Shown: one piece after another, positions 18,006-26,190 of the stretch
How the letters are laid out: each line of letters starts with the position of its first letter
How positions within the stretch are numbered: the first letter of the stretch is position 1
NCBI RefSeq assembly: GCF_000335475.2
Contig: NZ_ANAH02000072.1
Span: forward strand, 1-64,000
Length of the DNA stretch: 64,000 nt
Source of the DNA: Cystobacter fuscus DSM 2262
GTDB taxonomy: Bacteria > Myxococcota > Myxococcia > Myxococcales > Myxococcaceae
Reading direction: 5' to 3'
Notes under the pieces: model-generated
Told to the model about the DNA's origin: nothing
The model's input: the letters and a program-made list of their open reading frames with translations, nothing else
Database searches by the model: none
Made by a program: the position numbers and the translations under genes

Positions 18006-18434
18006 ATGCCTGTCCCCCAGAACGTGGCCACGGACTATGGTTTCCGCTCGACAGCCCCCGGGTACATCATTCCCGCGGAGGCGCGTCTATGGTTCGAGGA
18101 TCTCAAGGCCCGGGTGCTTCGCCTCGAGGGACGGCCCTTCGGGTTGCTGGTGGATTCACGCACCCAGAAGTCCAATCCCCCCGAGAGCCAGGAGATCATC
18201 CGCGATGCGATGGTGTGGTTGCGCGACCATGGCATGCAGCGCTCGGTGGTGGTGTTGGACAGCACCGTGGCGTTGATCCAGATCCTCCGCATCGCCAAGT
18301 CCACGGGCGTCTACTCCTATGAGCGCTACCTGGATGCGTTGAAGGACCCGCGGTGGGAGCGCAAGGCGGTGGATTGGCTCGCCCACGGCATCGACCCGGA
18401 CCTGCCGCCGCCGCCCCCCGCGCAGGAGGGTTGA
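18006..18434 (+). CDS. STAS/SEC14-like small protein
   Basis: 142 residues from ATG 18006. It resembles SpoIIAA/STAS-like proteins: GRPFGLLVDSRTQ, then EIIRDAMVWLRDHGMQRSVVVLDS, then alternating strand and helix. No enzyme motif is present. The C-terminus is a poly-Pro tail. Such proteins act as regulatory binding partners, but no partner is encoded next to it. Its stop lies 1 bp before the GTG of the DUF2071 gene, so the two are probably one transcript. The 205-bp spacer upstream is shared with the divergent POT transporter. Confidence 0.6.
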   Translation: MPVPQNVATDYGFRSTAPGYIIPAEARLWFEDLKARVLRLEGRPFGLLVDSRTQKSNPPESQEIIRDAMVWLRDHGMQRSVVVLDSTVALIQILRIAKSTGVYSYERYLDALKDPRWERKAVDWLAHGIDPDLPPPPPAQEG

Positions 18435-18435
18435 G

Positions 18436-19197
18436 GTGCGGCCCATGTCTTCGCCGGACATCGATCGCCTCGCGCCCACGCGCCGCCCGGACGAGCGGCC
18501 GGTGATGTACCAGAGCTGGCGCCACCTGCTCTTCCTGCACTGGTCGCTGCCCGTGGAACAGGTGGCCCCGCTGCTGCCCGGGGGACTCACGCTCGACACC
18601 TTCGAGGGCCGGGCCTGGGTGGGGCTGGTGCCCTTCACCATGCGCGGGGTACGGCCCCGGGGCCTGCCCGCGGTGGGCTTCCTGTCGGACTTCCACGAGA
18701 CGAACGTGCGCACCTACGTGCACTTCCAGGGGCGCGACCCGGGCGTCTGGTTCTTCAGCCTCGAGGCCGCCAACGCCATCGCGGTCCGGCTGGCCCGGGC
18801 CTGGTTCAAGCTGCCCTACCACTTCGCGGGCATGGAGCTGACGGCGGCGCCCGGGGGCACCTCCTACGCCTACCGTTCCGAGCGCCGCTGGCCCCCGCCC
18901 ACGCCCGCCTCCTGCGCGGTGCGGTGCCTGCCGCGGGGGAGCGCGTCCACGTCCACGCCGGGCACGCTCCAGCACTTCCTCGTCGAGCGCTACTTCCTCT
19001 ACTCCCAGGCCCGCGGCGAGCTCTACCGCGGGCAGGTGCACCACGCGCCCTACGAGGTGAGGGGCGCGGACGTGGAGGGGCTGGAGGAGACGCTCCTGGC
19101 GGCCGCGGGCCTGTCCCGCCCGTCCGAGCCGCCCCTGGCCCACTTCTCCGAGGGCGTGGACGTGGACGTGTTCCGCTTGCGGCGCGTGGTGCGCTGA
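18436..19197 (+). CDS. DUF2071 (YqjF-like) family protein
   Basis: 253 residues. GTG 18436 is chosen because AGGAGG (18424-18429) lies 6 nt upstream; the ATG at 18445 would be 15 nt away. The family pattern is clear: MYQSWRHLLFLHWSLP, LPGGLTLDTFEG, AWVGLVPFTM, FHETNVRTYV, and GVWFFSLEA. Function of DUF2071 proteins is unknown; they share a fold with acetoacetate-decarboxylase-like proteins. It ends convergent to the repeat lipoprotein with a 7-bp gap. Confidence 0.85.
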   Translation: MRPMSSPDIDRLAPTRRPDERPVMYQSWRHLLFLHWSLPVEQVAPLLPGGLTLDTFEGRAWVGLVPFTMRGVRPRGLPAVGFLSDFHETNVRTYVHFQGRDPGVWFFSLEAANAIAVRLARAWFKLPYHFAGMELTAAPGGTSYAYRSERRWPPPTPASCAVRCLPRGSASTSTPGTLQHFLVERYFLYSQARGELYRGQVHHAPYEVRGADVEGLEETLLAAAGLSRPSEPPLAHFSEGVDVDVFRLRRVVR

Positions 19198-19204
19198 CGC
19201 GCGC

Positions 19205-20149
19205 TCAGCCGCCGCAGTCGGCGGAGCAATAGGTGGGCAGGCCGCTCTTCTCCGTCTGCTCGCACACGCCGTTGCCGCAGGTGGCGATGTCCGACGGCTT
19301 CATCTTCGTGGTGACGGGCCGGTAGGTGACGCCGTTGTAGACGCAGGAGGTGTAGTAGGTCTGGCTGCTGTCGAGGGTGCAGTACTGCGAGCAGCTCCCC
19401 ACGTACACCATGGGCGCGCACTGCGACGTGGTGGGGGACGTGCCCGGCAGGCCGCACACGCGGGGGCTGCTCTGCTGGGCCGCGAGCGTCAGGCCGTCAT
19501 TGCCGCCGAACACGCCCGTGCTCCCATCGAAGAGGTTGCCGAAGAAGCACCCCTCGCGCAGCGTGTGGCTGGTGACCTCCGCCGAGGTGGTGGCGATCAC
19601 ACTGCCGGAGCCGTTGAGGCCTCGCAGGGAGACGGTGACGTGCAGGCCGTACTTGTTGGCGTGTGCGGCCATGCACGCGGACACCACCTGGAGCTCCGCC
19701 GTCGTGGCCGCCAGCCCGCTGCTCCAGTTGGGGGCCAGTCCCAACACGCCGTTCCACGTATAGGTCGTCCCGGTGCTGGGGGACGTGTACGTGCGCGTCG
19801 AGCCCGCCGGCACCGCGCACTCCACCAGGTACTTCATCACCTCGGCGCGCAGCGCCGCGTTCACCTGGAACCAGTTGTGGAAGCTCGTGGTGGAGAGGCC
19901 GTTGAGGTTCAGCCCGTTGAGGTTCAGCCCGTTGAGGTTCAGCCCGTTGAGGTTCAGCCCGTTGAGGCTCAGCCCGTTGCTCAGCAGGACTTCCTGTCGC
20001 GCTTCCTCGGGAGTCTCCGTTTCCGAGAACGTTTCCTCCCCAGGTCCACACCCGATGACGAATACCAGCAGGATGCCCGCCCACCACCGCCATCCCGCCG
20101 GGCCATTGCTTCCATCGTTGCTCCGAGACTCGAAGGTCTTCATCAGCAT
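19205..20149 (-). CDS. NGLNL-repeat lipoprotein with Cys-rich C-terminus
   Basis: 314 residues from ATG 20149 (GGAGGA 5 nt upstream). A basic N-terminus and hydrophobic core end in VIGC, a lipobox. Residues about 57-80 are tandem NGLNL/NGLSL pentapeptides encoded by a perfect 15-bp DNA repeat. A folded middle domain follows, then a Cys-rich tail with CSQYC and CGNGVCEQTEK, similar to the Cys-rich repeats common in secreted myxobacterial proteins. I cannot assign a function; surface exposure is inferred. The pentapeptide number could vary by slippage without shifting the frame. Confidence 0.75.
   Translation of the reverse strand: MLMKTFESRSNDGSNGPAGWRWWAGILLVFVIGCGPGEETFSETETPEEARQEVLLSNGLSLNGLNLNGLNLNGLNLNGLNLNGLSTTSFHNWFQVNAALRAEVMKYLVECAVPAGSTRTYTSPSTGTTYTWNGVLGLAPNWSSGLAATTAELQVVSACMAAHANKYGLHVTVSLRGLNGSGSVIATTSAEVTSHTLREGCFFGNLFDGSTGVFGGNDGLTLAAQQSSPRVCGLPGTSPTTSQCAPMVYVGSCSQYCTLDSSQTYYTSCVYNGVTYRPVTTKMKPSDIATCGNGVCEQTEKSGLPTYCSADCGG
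19901..19975 (-). repeat. 15-bp tandem repeat, five copies, inside the lipoprotein gene
   Basis: Unit GTTGAGGTTCAGCCC repeats at 19901, 19916, 19931, 19946 and 19961; only the last copy differs, by one base. Each unit codes for five residues on the minus strand. The DNA identity, beyond what protein conservation needs, suggests recent expansion. Confidence 0.9.
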
Positions 20150-20328
20150 GGACTTCCTCCCCCCCAAAACGGATGTGGATATTCGGTGAAGCAACTCCTC
20201 CTTGGTGGGAACTCTCGGAAAAACCCCGACAACCTGTTCTCCACGTCTTTACTGTTACAAAAGATAAAGCCGTGTAGAAGGGAAACTTCATGTAGTCGGT
20301 TATTTCTAGTTTAGTTGAAAACAACTGG

Positions 20329-20348
20329 ACTCCGGGGCAGACCGGAGT
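20329..20348 (-). terminator. Stem-loop downstream of the Ser/Thr kinase gene
   Basis: 7-bp stem (20329-20335 with 20342-20348) and 6-nt loop, about 140 bp after the kinase stop. In the direction of transcription it is followed by CCAGTTGTTTTC, a weak T-rich stretch, consistent with a modest terminator. Confidence 0.4.
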
Positions 20349-20379
20349 GACGGGGAGTTGTCATTTCGCGGGGTTACGT

Positions 20380-20397
20380 CTCGTACCGCGGTACGAG
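20380..20397. promoter_or_regulatory. Perfect 18-bp palindrome CTCGTACCGCGGTACGAG
   Basis: Fully symmetric without spacer, in the kinase-lipoprotein spacer. No T-tract follows on either strand, so an operator for a dimeric regulator fits better than a terminator. It lies about 230 bp upstream of the lipoprotein start. Confidence 0.45.
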
Positions 20398-20484
20398 GCG
20401 TGGGCGGACACACGGGGGGCCCACGAGGGCCACACCCCGTTGTTCAACGCACGAGCCGGAGGCAGTGGAGGGGAAGGGGGGACG

Positions 20485-21858
20485 TCAGGCGCGCGCGGCC
20501 GCGGGGGTGATGCCCAACCCGTTCGTGTCGCGCACCACCCAGCCGGCGATGTCCGCCAGGGGACCGCCGGTGATGTCGATGCCCTCGGGGCCGCGCCGGG
20601 CATCCACCTGGCCCACGTGGACGCAGGCGCGCACGCTCACGCGGGTGCCTCGGGCGCGGGCCTGGGCCCGCTCGTGGAGCTGGTGCGCCGTCTCCAGCAA
20701 CTCGCGCGCGCCCGTGCGCGGCGGCTCGTCGAGCGGACGCACCCCCAAGAGCGCCATGCCGGTCTGCACGGCGAGCACGAAGCCCGCGGCGCGCAGGTCC
20801 TGCTCGAGCCCGTCGAGCACCTCGGAGACGGTGGTGTAGGCGGCGTCGTCCTCGGCGCCCTCCTCGAGCACCACCTCGGCATGCAGGGCGAAGGCGCGCA
20901 CGCTGCGGCTGATGGCGGTGAGCCGGGTGGTGGACGCGGGCAGTACCGCCTCGCGCAGCGCGGTGCGGAAGGAGTCCACGTCCGGGTAGCGGTGCTCGGC
21001 CTCCTTCTCCAGGCAGCGCAACACCACCGCGTCCACCGCGGGCGGCACGGGCGCCTCGGTGCTCGGCCGCGGCGGGGGAGCCTCCAGGTGCATGCGCTCC
21101 ACCTCCAGCCGGTCATCGGACTGGAAGGGGTAGTGGCCGGTGAGCATCTGGTAGAGCAGCACGCCCAGCGCGTACACGTCCGTGGTGGGGCCGATGTTGC
21201 CGCTGCGGAACTGCTCGGGTGCCATGGCCTGCGAGGTGCCCAGGCGCTGGCCGGCGATCGTCAGCCCCTCCTGGCCCGGCTCGGGGTGGATGAACTTGGC
21301 GATGCCGAAGTCGAGCAGCTTCACCACCGGGGGCTCGCCCTCGGACACCACGGCCACGTTGCTCGCCTTGAGATCCCGGTGCACCACGCCCGCGCGGTGG
21401 GCCGCCTCCAACGCCTCGCACACCGGCTCCAGGAAGGCGAGTGCCCGCTCCGGCGACAAGCGTCCCCGCTCGTGCAGGAGCTGGCTGAGCGTGCGGCCCG
21501 GCAGCAGCTCCATGACATAGTAAGGACTGCCATCCGGCAGCATGCCGAAGTCGTACACGTCGACGATATGCGGGTGGCGGATCTGATTGACGACCCGCGC
21601 CTCGCGCACGAAGCGTTGCAACATCTCGCCCTGATCCGTCAGGTGCGGATGCAACACCTTCACCGCGGCGCGCCGGCCGAGGATGCGGTGTTCCGCCTCG
21701 TACACGGCCCCGTGCCCCCCCGAAGCCAGGACCGCCTTGAGAACGTATTCCCCCGCGAGCACCCCAGGAGAGACCTGTACTCGGGTCGGTACATCCCGGG
21801 ACGGTGTATGCTCTTTGTGGGGAAGGATGTGGAAGGTGCTATCCAGGTCCGCCATCAT
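20485..21858 (-). CDS. Ser/Thr protein kinase with a cyclase-like C-terminal region
   Basis: 457 residues. The kinase domain spans about residues 37-300: glycine loop ASGGHGAVYEA, catalytic Lys67, HRDLKASN with Asp162, DFG at 183-185, and an MAPEQ activation-segment end. All catalytic residues are intact. No membrane segment is seen, so it is cytosolic. Residues about 315-455 resemble a degenerate class III nucleotide-cyclase fold (VRACVHVGQVDARRG, GGPLADIAGWV) without obvious metal-binding Asp pairs, so it is probably a sensory module. Divergent from the FHA histidine kinase across 208 bp, which suggests a linked signalling pair since FHA domains read phosphothreonine. Two ATG codons (21858, 21855) are possible starts. 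Confidence 0.85.
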   Translation of the reverse strand: MMADLDSTFHILPHKEHTPSRDVPTRVQVSPGVLAGEYVLKAVLASGGHGAVYEAEHRILGRRAAVKVLHPHLTDQGEMLQRFVREARVVNQIRHPHIVDVYDFGMLPDGSPYYVMELLPGRTLSQLLHERGRLSPERALAFLEPVCEALEAAHRAGVVHRDLKASNVAVVSEGEPPVVKLLDFGIAKFIHPEPGQEGLTIAGQRLGTSQAMAPEQFRSGNIGPTTDVYALGVLLYQMLTGHYPFQSDDRLEVERMHLEAPPPRPSTEAPVPPAVDAVVLRCLEKEAEHRYPDVDSFRTALREAVLPASTTRLTAISRSVRAFALHAEVVLEEGAEDDAAYTTVSEVLDGLEQDLRAAGFVLAVQTGMALLGVRPLDEPPRTGARELLETAHQLHERAQARARGTRVSVRACVHVGQVDARRGPEGIDITGGPLADIAGWVVRDTNGLGITPAAARA

Positions 21859-21892
21859 TCAAGATTAGCACTTCGGATGGAGTGTTCTCACA

Positions 21893-21908
21893 GGGGGGGT
21901 CCCCCCCC
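21893..21908. repeat. G7-T-C8 homopolymer inverted repeat
   Basis: Seven G, one T and eight C in a row between the divergent kinase and FHA-kinase genes, 35 bp upstream of the kinase start. It can form a G/C hairpin, and runs of this length are prone to slippage, so spacing at the promoter could vary between cells. Confidence 0.6.
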
Positions 21909-22066
21909 TCTGTCGAGCGGAGGGCACTTGAGCTAACCTGCGGTGGCGGGCTGTCCTCTGGCTGATGGATGGGGTGTCCCGCGTCCGGGTGGGGGTGATG
22001 TGACCGGACCCGAGTCTGCTGGATACTGCCCCCTCCGGTGGATGAACCCTGACCCTGGTAAGGCGC

Positions 22067-24382
22067 ATGCTCATGAAGATGGTGGACGACCTCACGATGT
22101 GTGGAGGGCCGGCGAAGCCACTCGCCGCCGCCGAGAGCGCATGCCTCATCCTCACCAGCACCACGACCCCGGCGGCCATCGGCAAGGTGTTCCGCATCGA
22201 GGCCGGCGAGCACGTGCTCGGACGGGGCGCGGACGCGGGCTTTCAAATCAATGACCATGGGGTGTCGCGCCGGCACGCGCGCATCACCCGCACGCCCGAG
22301 GGCGGCTTCCACCTGGCGGACCTCGGCTCCACCAACGGCACCTACCTCAATGGCGTGCGCATCGCGTCCGCCGAGCTGCACGAGGGGGACCGGGTGCAGA
22401 TCGGCACCGTGACGGTGCTGCGCTTCTCCATGCGCGAACTGGTGGAGCAGGGCGAGGAGCAGCTGCGCCAGGCGCTGAGCGCGGCGCGCGTGGGCATCTG
22501 GGATTGGAACGCGGTGACGGGCGCGGTGACGTGGAGCGAGCAGGTGGACAGGCTCTTGAGTCTGCCGGTCGGCTCGCTGTCGGGCAGGCCCACGGACCTG
22601 GGCGAGGTGGTGCAGCCGGGGGACTTGAAGCGGGTGCGCGAGGCGCTCGCCACGGCGCTCGCCCAGCGCGCGCACCTGGACGTGGAGTACCGCATCGAGG
22701 TGACGGGCGCGCGCGGCCGGTGGTTGTCGTGCAAGGGCGACGTGCTGTGCGACGAGACGGGCGCGCCCGTGCGCATCACCGGCACGGTGATGGACATCAC
22801 CGAGCGCAAGCTGGCCGAGCAGGAGCTGCGCCGTCAGGCGCTCATCTTCGAGAGCTTGTGCGAGGGCGTGGTCATCACGGACCGGGGCGGGCGCATCATC
22901 GACTGGAACGCGAGCGCGGAGAAGATGTTCGGCCGGGGCAAGGCCGAGGCGCTCGGGCAGACGCTCTCGGCGCTCCTGCATCCGGGACAGGAGGACAAGC
23001 GCACGGGCGAGGTGCTCGCGGCGCTGGAGGCGCAGGGGCGGTGGACGGGGGAGCTGGACTTCCAGCGGCCCGACGGCACGCAGTGCTCGTGCGAGTCCGT
23101 GGTGGCGCCGCTGCGCGACGCGGAGGGGCGGACCATCGCGCACATCCTCGTGCACCGCGACACCACCGAGCGCCGGCTGTTGCAGAGCCGCCTGCAGGTG
23201 GCCGACCGGCTCGCGTCGGTGGGCACGCTGGGCGCGGGCGTGGCGCATGAAATCAACAACCCACTGGCCTACATGCTCGTCAACCTGCACCTGGTGTCCG
23301 AGCGCCTCGAGCGCTTCAAGCAATCGGCGGTGGGCTCCGAGGTGGATCCGCTACAGCAGGTGGTGCGCGAGACGGTGGAGGGCGCCGAGCGCATCGCCTC
23401 CATCGTGCGGGACTTGAAGACGTTCGCCCGCGGCCAGCAGGAGGACAAGCTGGGGCCGGTGGACGCGAGCAAGGCGGTGGAGCTGGCGTGCAAGATGGCG
23501 GACAACGTCATCAAGCACCGCGCCCGGCTGGTGACGCAGTTCGAGCCGGTGCCGGCGGTGCAGGGCAGCGAGTCGCGCCTGTGCCAGGTGTTCCTCAACC
23601 TGCTGCTCAACGCGGCGCATGCCATCCCCGAGGGGGACGCGCAGGAGCATGAAATCCGCGTCGTCATCCGCTCCCATGGCGCGAGCGAGGTGGTGGTGGA
23701 GGTGCGCGACACGGGCGTGGGCATGACGCCCGAGGTGCGCGCGCGCGTGTTCGATCCCTTCTTCACCACCAAGCCCGTGGGCGAGGGGACGGGACTGGGG
23801 TTGTCCATCTGCCACGGCATCATCGACTCGATGGGGGGCCGCATCGGTGTGGACAGCACGCCCGGCAAGGGCAGCACCTTCCGCGTGTTCCTCGGCATCG
23901 CGGGCACGCCCATGGAGGCGCGCTCGGAGCCGGAGCCGCTGGTCGCGGTGGGCCGGGCGCGCATCCTCGTGGTGGACGACGAGCCGTACGTGACGCGGGC
24001 GTTGCAGCGCTCGCTGTCGCCCGAGCACGAGGTGGCCACCGTCAACGGGGCTCGCGCCGCGCTCAAGCTGCTCGAGCAGGGCAACCGCTACGATCTCATC
24101 CTCTGTGACGTGATGATGCCGGGGATGACGGGCATGGACCTGTACGCCGAGCTCAACCGCAGCGCGCCGGACCAGGCCCTGCGCGTGGTCTTCATGACGG
24201 GCGGGGCCTTCACCCCGCGCGCGTTGAGCTTCCTGCAGGAGGTGCCCAACCCGAAGCTCAGCAAGCCGTTGGACCTGCGCCAGCTCCGGGCCCTGGTGGG
24301 CCGCTCCGCCCAGTTGCAGGGCTCCGCGTCCAACGACGCGGCGAGTCCGCCGGTGCCCCTGCTGCGGGAAGGTGCGAGGTGA
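22067..24382 (+). CDS. FHA-PAS-PAS hybrid histidine kinase with receiver domain
   Basis: 771 residues. Order: FHA domain (residues 37-118, with G52-R53, SRRH at 67-70 and NGT at 90-92, all phosphopeptide-binding positions), PAS (132-250), PAS (258-372), HisKA with H394 in GAGVAHEINNPL, an HATPase with N-box NLLLNAAHA and DTGVGMT, and a C-terminal receiver with phospho-acceptor D681. No membrane segment. FHA domains recognise phosphothreonine, and a Ser/Thr kinase is encoded divergently next door, so cross-talk between the two phosphorylation systems is plausible but inferred. The stop overlaps the OPT transporter start as GTGA, which points to co-expression. Confidence 0.9.
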   Translation: MLMKMVDDLTMCGGPAKPLAAAESACLILTSTTTPAAIGKVFRIEAGEHVLGRGADAGFQINDHGVSRRHARITRTPEGGFHLADLGSTNGTYLNGVRIASAELHEGDRVQIGTVTVLRFSMRELVEQGEEQLRQALSAARVGIWDWNAVTGAVTWSEQVDRLLSLPVGSLSGRPTDLGEVVQPGDLKRVREALATALAQRAHLDVEYRIEVTGARGRWLSCKGDVLCDETGAPVRITGTVMDITERKLAEQELRRQALIFESLCEGVVITDRGGRIIDWNASAEKMFGRGKAEALGQTLSALLHPGQEDKRTGEVLAALEAQGRWTGELDFQRPDGTQCSCESVVAPLRDAEGRTIAHILVHRDTTERRLLQSRLQVADRLASVGTLGAGVAHEINNPLAYMLVNLHLVSERLERFKQSAVGSEVDPLQQVVRETVEGAERIASIVRDLKTFARGQQEDKLGPVDASKAVELACKMADNVIKHRARLVTQFEPVPAVQGSESRLCQVFLNLLLNAAHAIPEGDAQEHEIRVVIRSHGASEVVVEVRDTGVGMTPEVRARVFDPFFTTKPVGEGTGLGLSICHGIIDSMGGRIGVDSTPGKGSTFRVFLGIAGTPMEARSEPEPLVAVGRARILVVDDEPYVTRALQRSLSPEHEVATVNGARAALKLLEQGNRYDLILCDVMMPGMTGMDLYAELNRSAPDQALRVVFMTGGAFTPRALSFLQEVPNPKLSKPLDLRQLRALVGRSAQLQGSASNDAASPPVPLLREGAR

Positions 24383-26190
24383 GCGAGCGGCAGGCGGACC
24401 TCGCGCGAGGGGAAGCCTCGCGTCCGTCCCTGGAGTCGCCACCGCCCTCGCTCCAGGCCATTGCGCCGGAGCCCTCCGCGCTGGCCGAGTGGACGCCGCG
24501 CGCGTGGCTGGTGGGCTCGGGCATTGGCGCGATGCTCGCCGTCACCAATGTCTACATGGGACTGAAGACGGGCATCTGGGAGTCCGGGTGCCTGATGTCG
24601 GCGCTGCTGGCCTTCGGGGGCCTGTCGGTGCTCTCCCGGAGCGGCGCTCCGCTCTCGCCCCTGGAGACGAACCTCGCCCAGACGACCGCTGTCTCCGTGG
24701 GGGCGACGCCCGCGAGCGCGGGGCTCATCGGCGCGGTGCCCGCGCTGGCGCTGTTGGGCACGCAGCCTCCCGGTTGGGCGGTGGCGGCGTGGGGCGTGGG
24801 GCTGGGCGCGCTGGGCGTGCTCTTCGCCTACCTGTCGCGACGGCGGCTGTTGGAGGAGGAGGCGCTGCCGTTTCCCACCGGGGTGGCCACCTCGCAGCTC
24901 ATCTCCACGCTGCACTCCACGGGCTCGGCCTACGCGGCGCGGGCACGGGGCTTGTGGGTGAGTGGCGTGCTCTCCGCGGTGCTTACCTGGCTGAGGGACG
25001 CGCGCGGGGTGATTCCCGGGGCGTCGCTGCTGCCGGCGAGCGTGCGGCTGGGGGGGGTGGGCGCGGACAGCCTGATGCTGGGAGTGGGGTGGATGCCGAT
25101 GCTGCTGGGCATTGGCGTGCTCGCGGGTCCCCATGCGGGCTTGAGCCTGCTGCTGGGCTCGGCGCTGGCCTGGGGCGGGGTGGCGCCCTGGCTCGTCCAC
25201 ACCGGGAAGGCGGCGGCCGACTATGGCGAGCTGTCCTCCTGGCTGTTGTGGCCGGGCGTGGGGTTGATGGTGGGGGCGTCGGCCACGTCGCTGCTGTCCC
25301 AGTTGCGCGCGCTGCCGGCGATGGTGGGGGACATACGGGCGCTCGGTGCGCACCGCGAGGGCTGGGAGTCCGCGGTGGGCCTTGGGGTGGGGCGGGCGGT
25401 GCTTCCCGTCATCCTCCTGTGCCTGCTGGCGGGCACCTGGGCCTTCGGGTTGGGCCCGCTCGAGTTGCTGCTGGCGCTGGGGATGACCTTCCCGCTGTGC
25501 GCGGTGTGCGCCCGGGCGACGGGGCAGTCGGACATCGCGCCCATCAGCCATGTGGGCCAGCTCACGCAGGTGGGCTTCGGCATGGTGGCGCCTGGGCGGG
25601 AGGGCCTCAACATCGCGGCCGGAGCGGTGGTGTCCGGGGCCGCGTCGCACACCAGCGCGAGCCTGTGGTCGCTCCAGGCGGGCCGGCTGCTGGGCGCCCG
25701 TGCCTCACGCCAGTTCCTCGCGCAGTTGTCGGGACTCCTGTGGGGCGTCGCGGTGGCCGTTCCCACCTACTTCGTGCTGGTGTCGGTGTACGGGCTCGAG
25801 TCGAGCGTGCTGCCCGTGCCCACCGCGAGGCAATTCAAGGCCGTGGCGCAGCTCACCTCCCAGGGCCTCGCGGGCCTGCCGCCCGCCTCCGCGCTGGCCA
25901 TGGGCGGGGCCTTCGTCGTGGGGGGCCTGTTGTCGGTGGCGGGCTCGCGCGAGCGCTGGGCCCGGATGCTGCCCTCGGCGGCGGCCATGGCCATCGGGCT
26001 GTTCGTGCCGGCCTACTACGCGGTGACGATCTGCCTGGGCTCCCTGCTGGTCTCCGCCGTGGGCCGTCTGCGGCCCTCCGCGCTCCAGCCCGTGCAGGCC
26101 ATGGGCACCGGCGCCATCCTCGGCGAGACGCTCCTGGGCGTGCTCATCGCGGTGTTGATCGCCTCCGGCCTCATGGCTCCGCCGGGGTGA
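24379..26190 (+). CDS. OPT-family oligopeptide transporter
   Basis: 603 residues from GTG 24379. It is a polytopic membrane protein with about 14-16 hydrophobic segments. The OPT signature near the N-terminus is present as AVTNVYMGLKTG, followed by NLAQTTAVSVGATPASAG. The family imports oligopeptides or metal-chelate complexes by proton symport. Direct coupling to an FHA-PAS histidine kinase is unusual and suggests that uptake and sensing are linked. The 3' end overlaps the convergent GT-C gene by 20 bp. Confidence 0.85.
   Translation: MSERQADLARGEASRPSLESPPPSLQAIAPEPSALAEWTPRAWLVGSGIGAMLAVTNVYMGLKTGIWESGCLMSALLAFGGLSVLSRSGAPLSPLETNLAQTTAVSVGATPASAGLIGAVPALALLGTQPPGWAVAAWGVGLGALGVLFAYLSRRRLLEEEALPFPTGVATSQLISTLHSTGSAYAARARGLWVSGVLSAVLTWLRDARGVIPGASLLPASVRLGGVGADSLMLGVGWMPMLLGIGVLAGPHAGLSLLLGSALAWGGVAPWLVHTGKAAADYGELSSWLLWPGVGLMVGASATSLLSQLRALPAMVGDIRALGAHREGWESAVGLGVGRAVLPVILLCLLAGTWAFGLGPLELLLALGMTFPLCAVCARATGQSDIAPISHVGQLTQVGFGMVAPGREGLNIAAGAVVSGAASHTSASLWSLQAGRLLGARASRQFLAQLSGLLWGVAVAVPTYFVLVSVYGLESSVLPVPTARQFKAVAQLTSQGLAGLPPASALAMGGAFVVGGLLSVAGSRERWARMLPSAAAMAIGLFVPAYYAVTICLGSLLVSAVGRLRPSALQPVQAMGTGAILGETLLGVLIAVLIASGLMAPPG

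Larger units (their letters stand above)
20150..20484. other. Intergenic region, 335 bp, AT-rich core with inverted repeats
   Basis: Lies between the end of the kinase gene and the start of the repeat lipoprotein, both on the minus strand. The stretch from about 20205 to 20328 is clearly poorer in GC than its surroundings and probably contains the lipoprotein promoter. Two perfect inverted repeats, listed separately, lie at its kinase-side end. I see no ORF of credible codon use. Confidence 0.6.

Noticed and set aside
19901..19975. CRISPR-like short repeat array
   Set aside because: Units are contiguous with no spacers and lie inside a lipoprotein gene.
20650..21116. The C-terminal part of the Ser/Thr kinase as an active nucleotide cyclase
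   Set aside because: The metal-binding Asp pairs and the transition-state residues are not visible, so only a degenerate fold is claimed.
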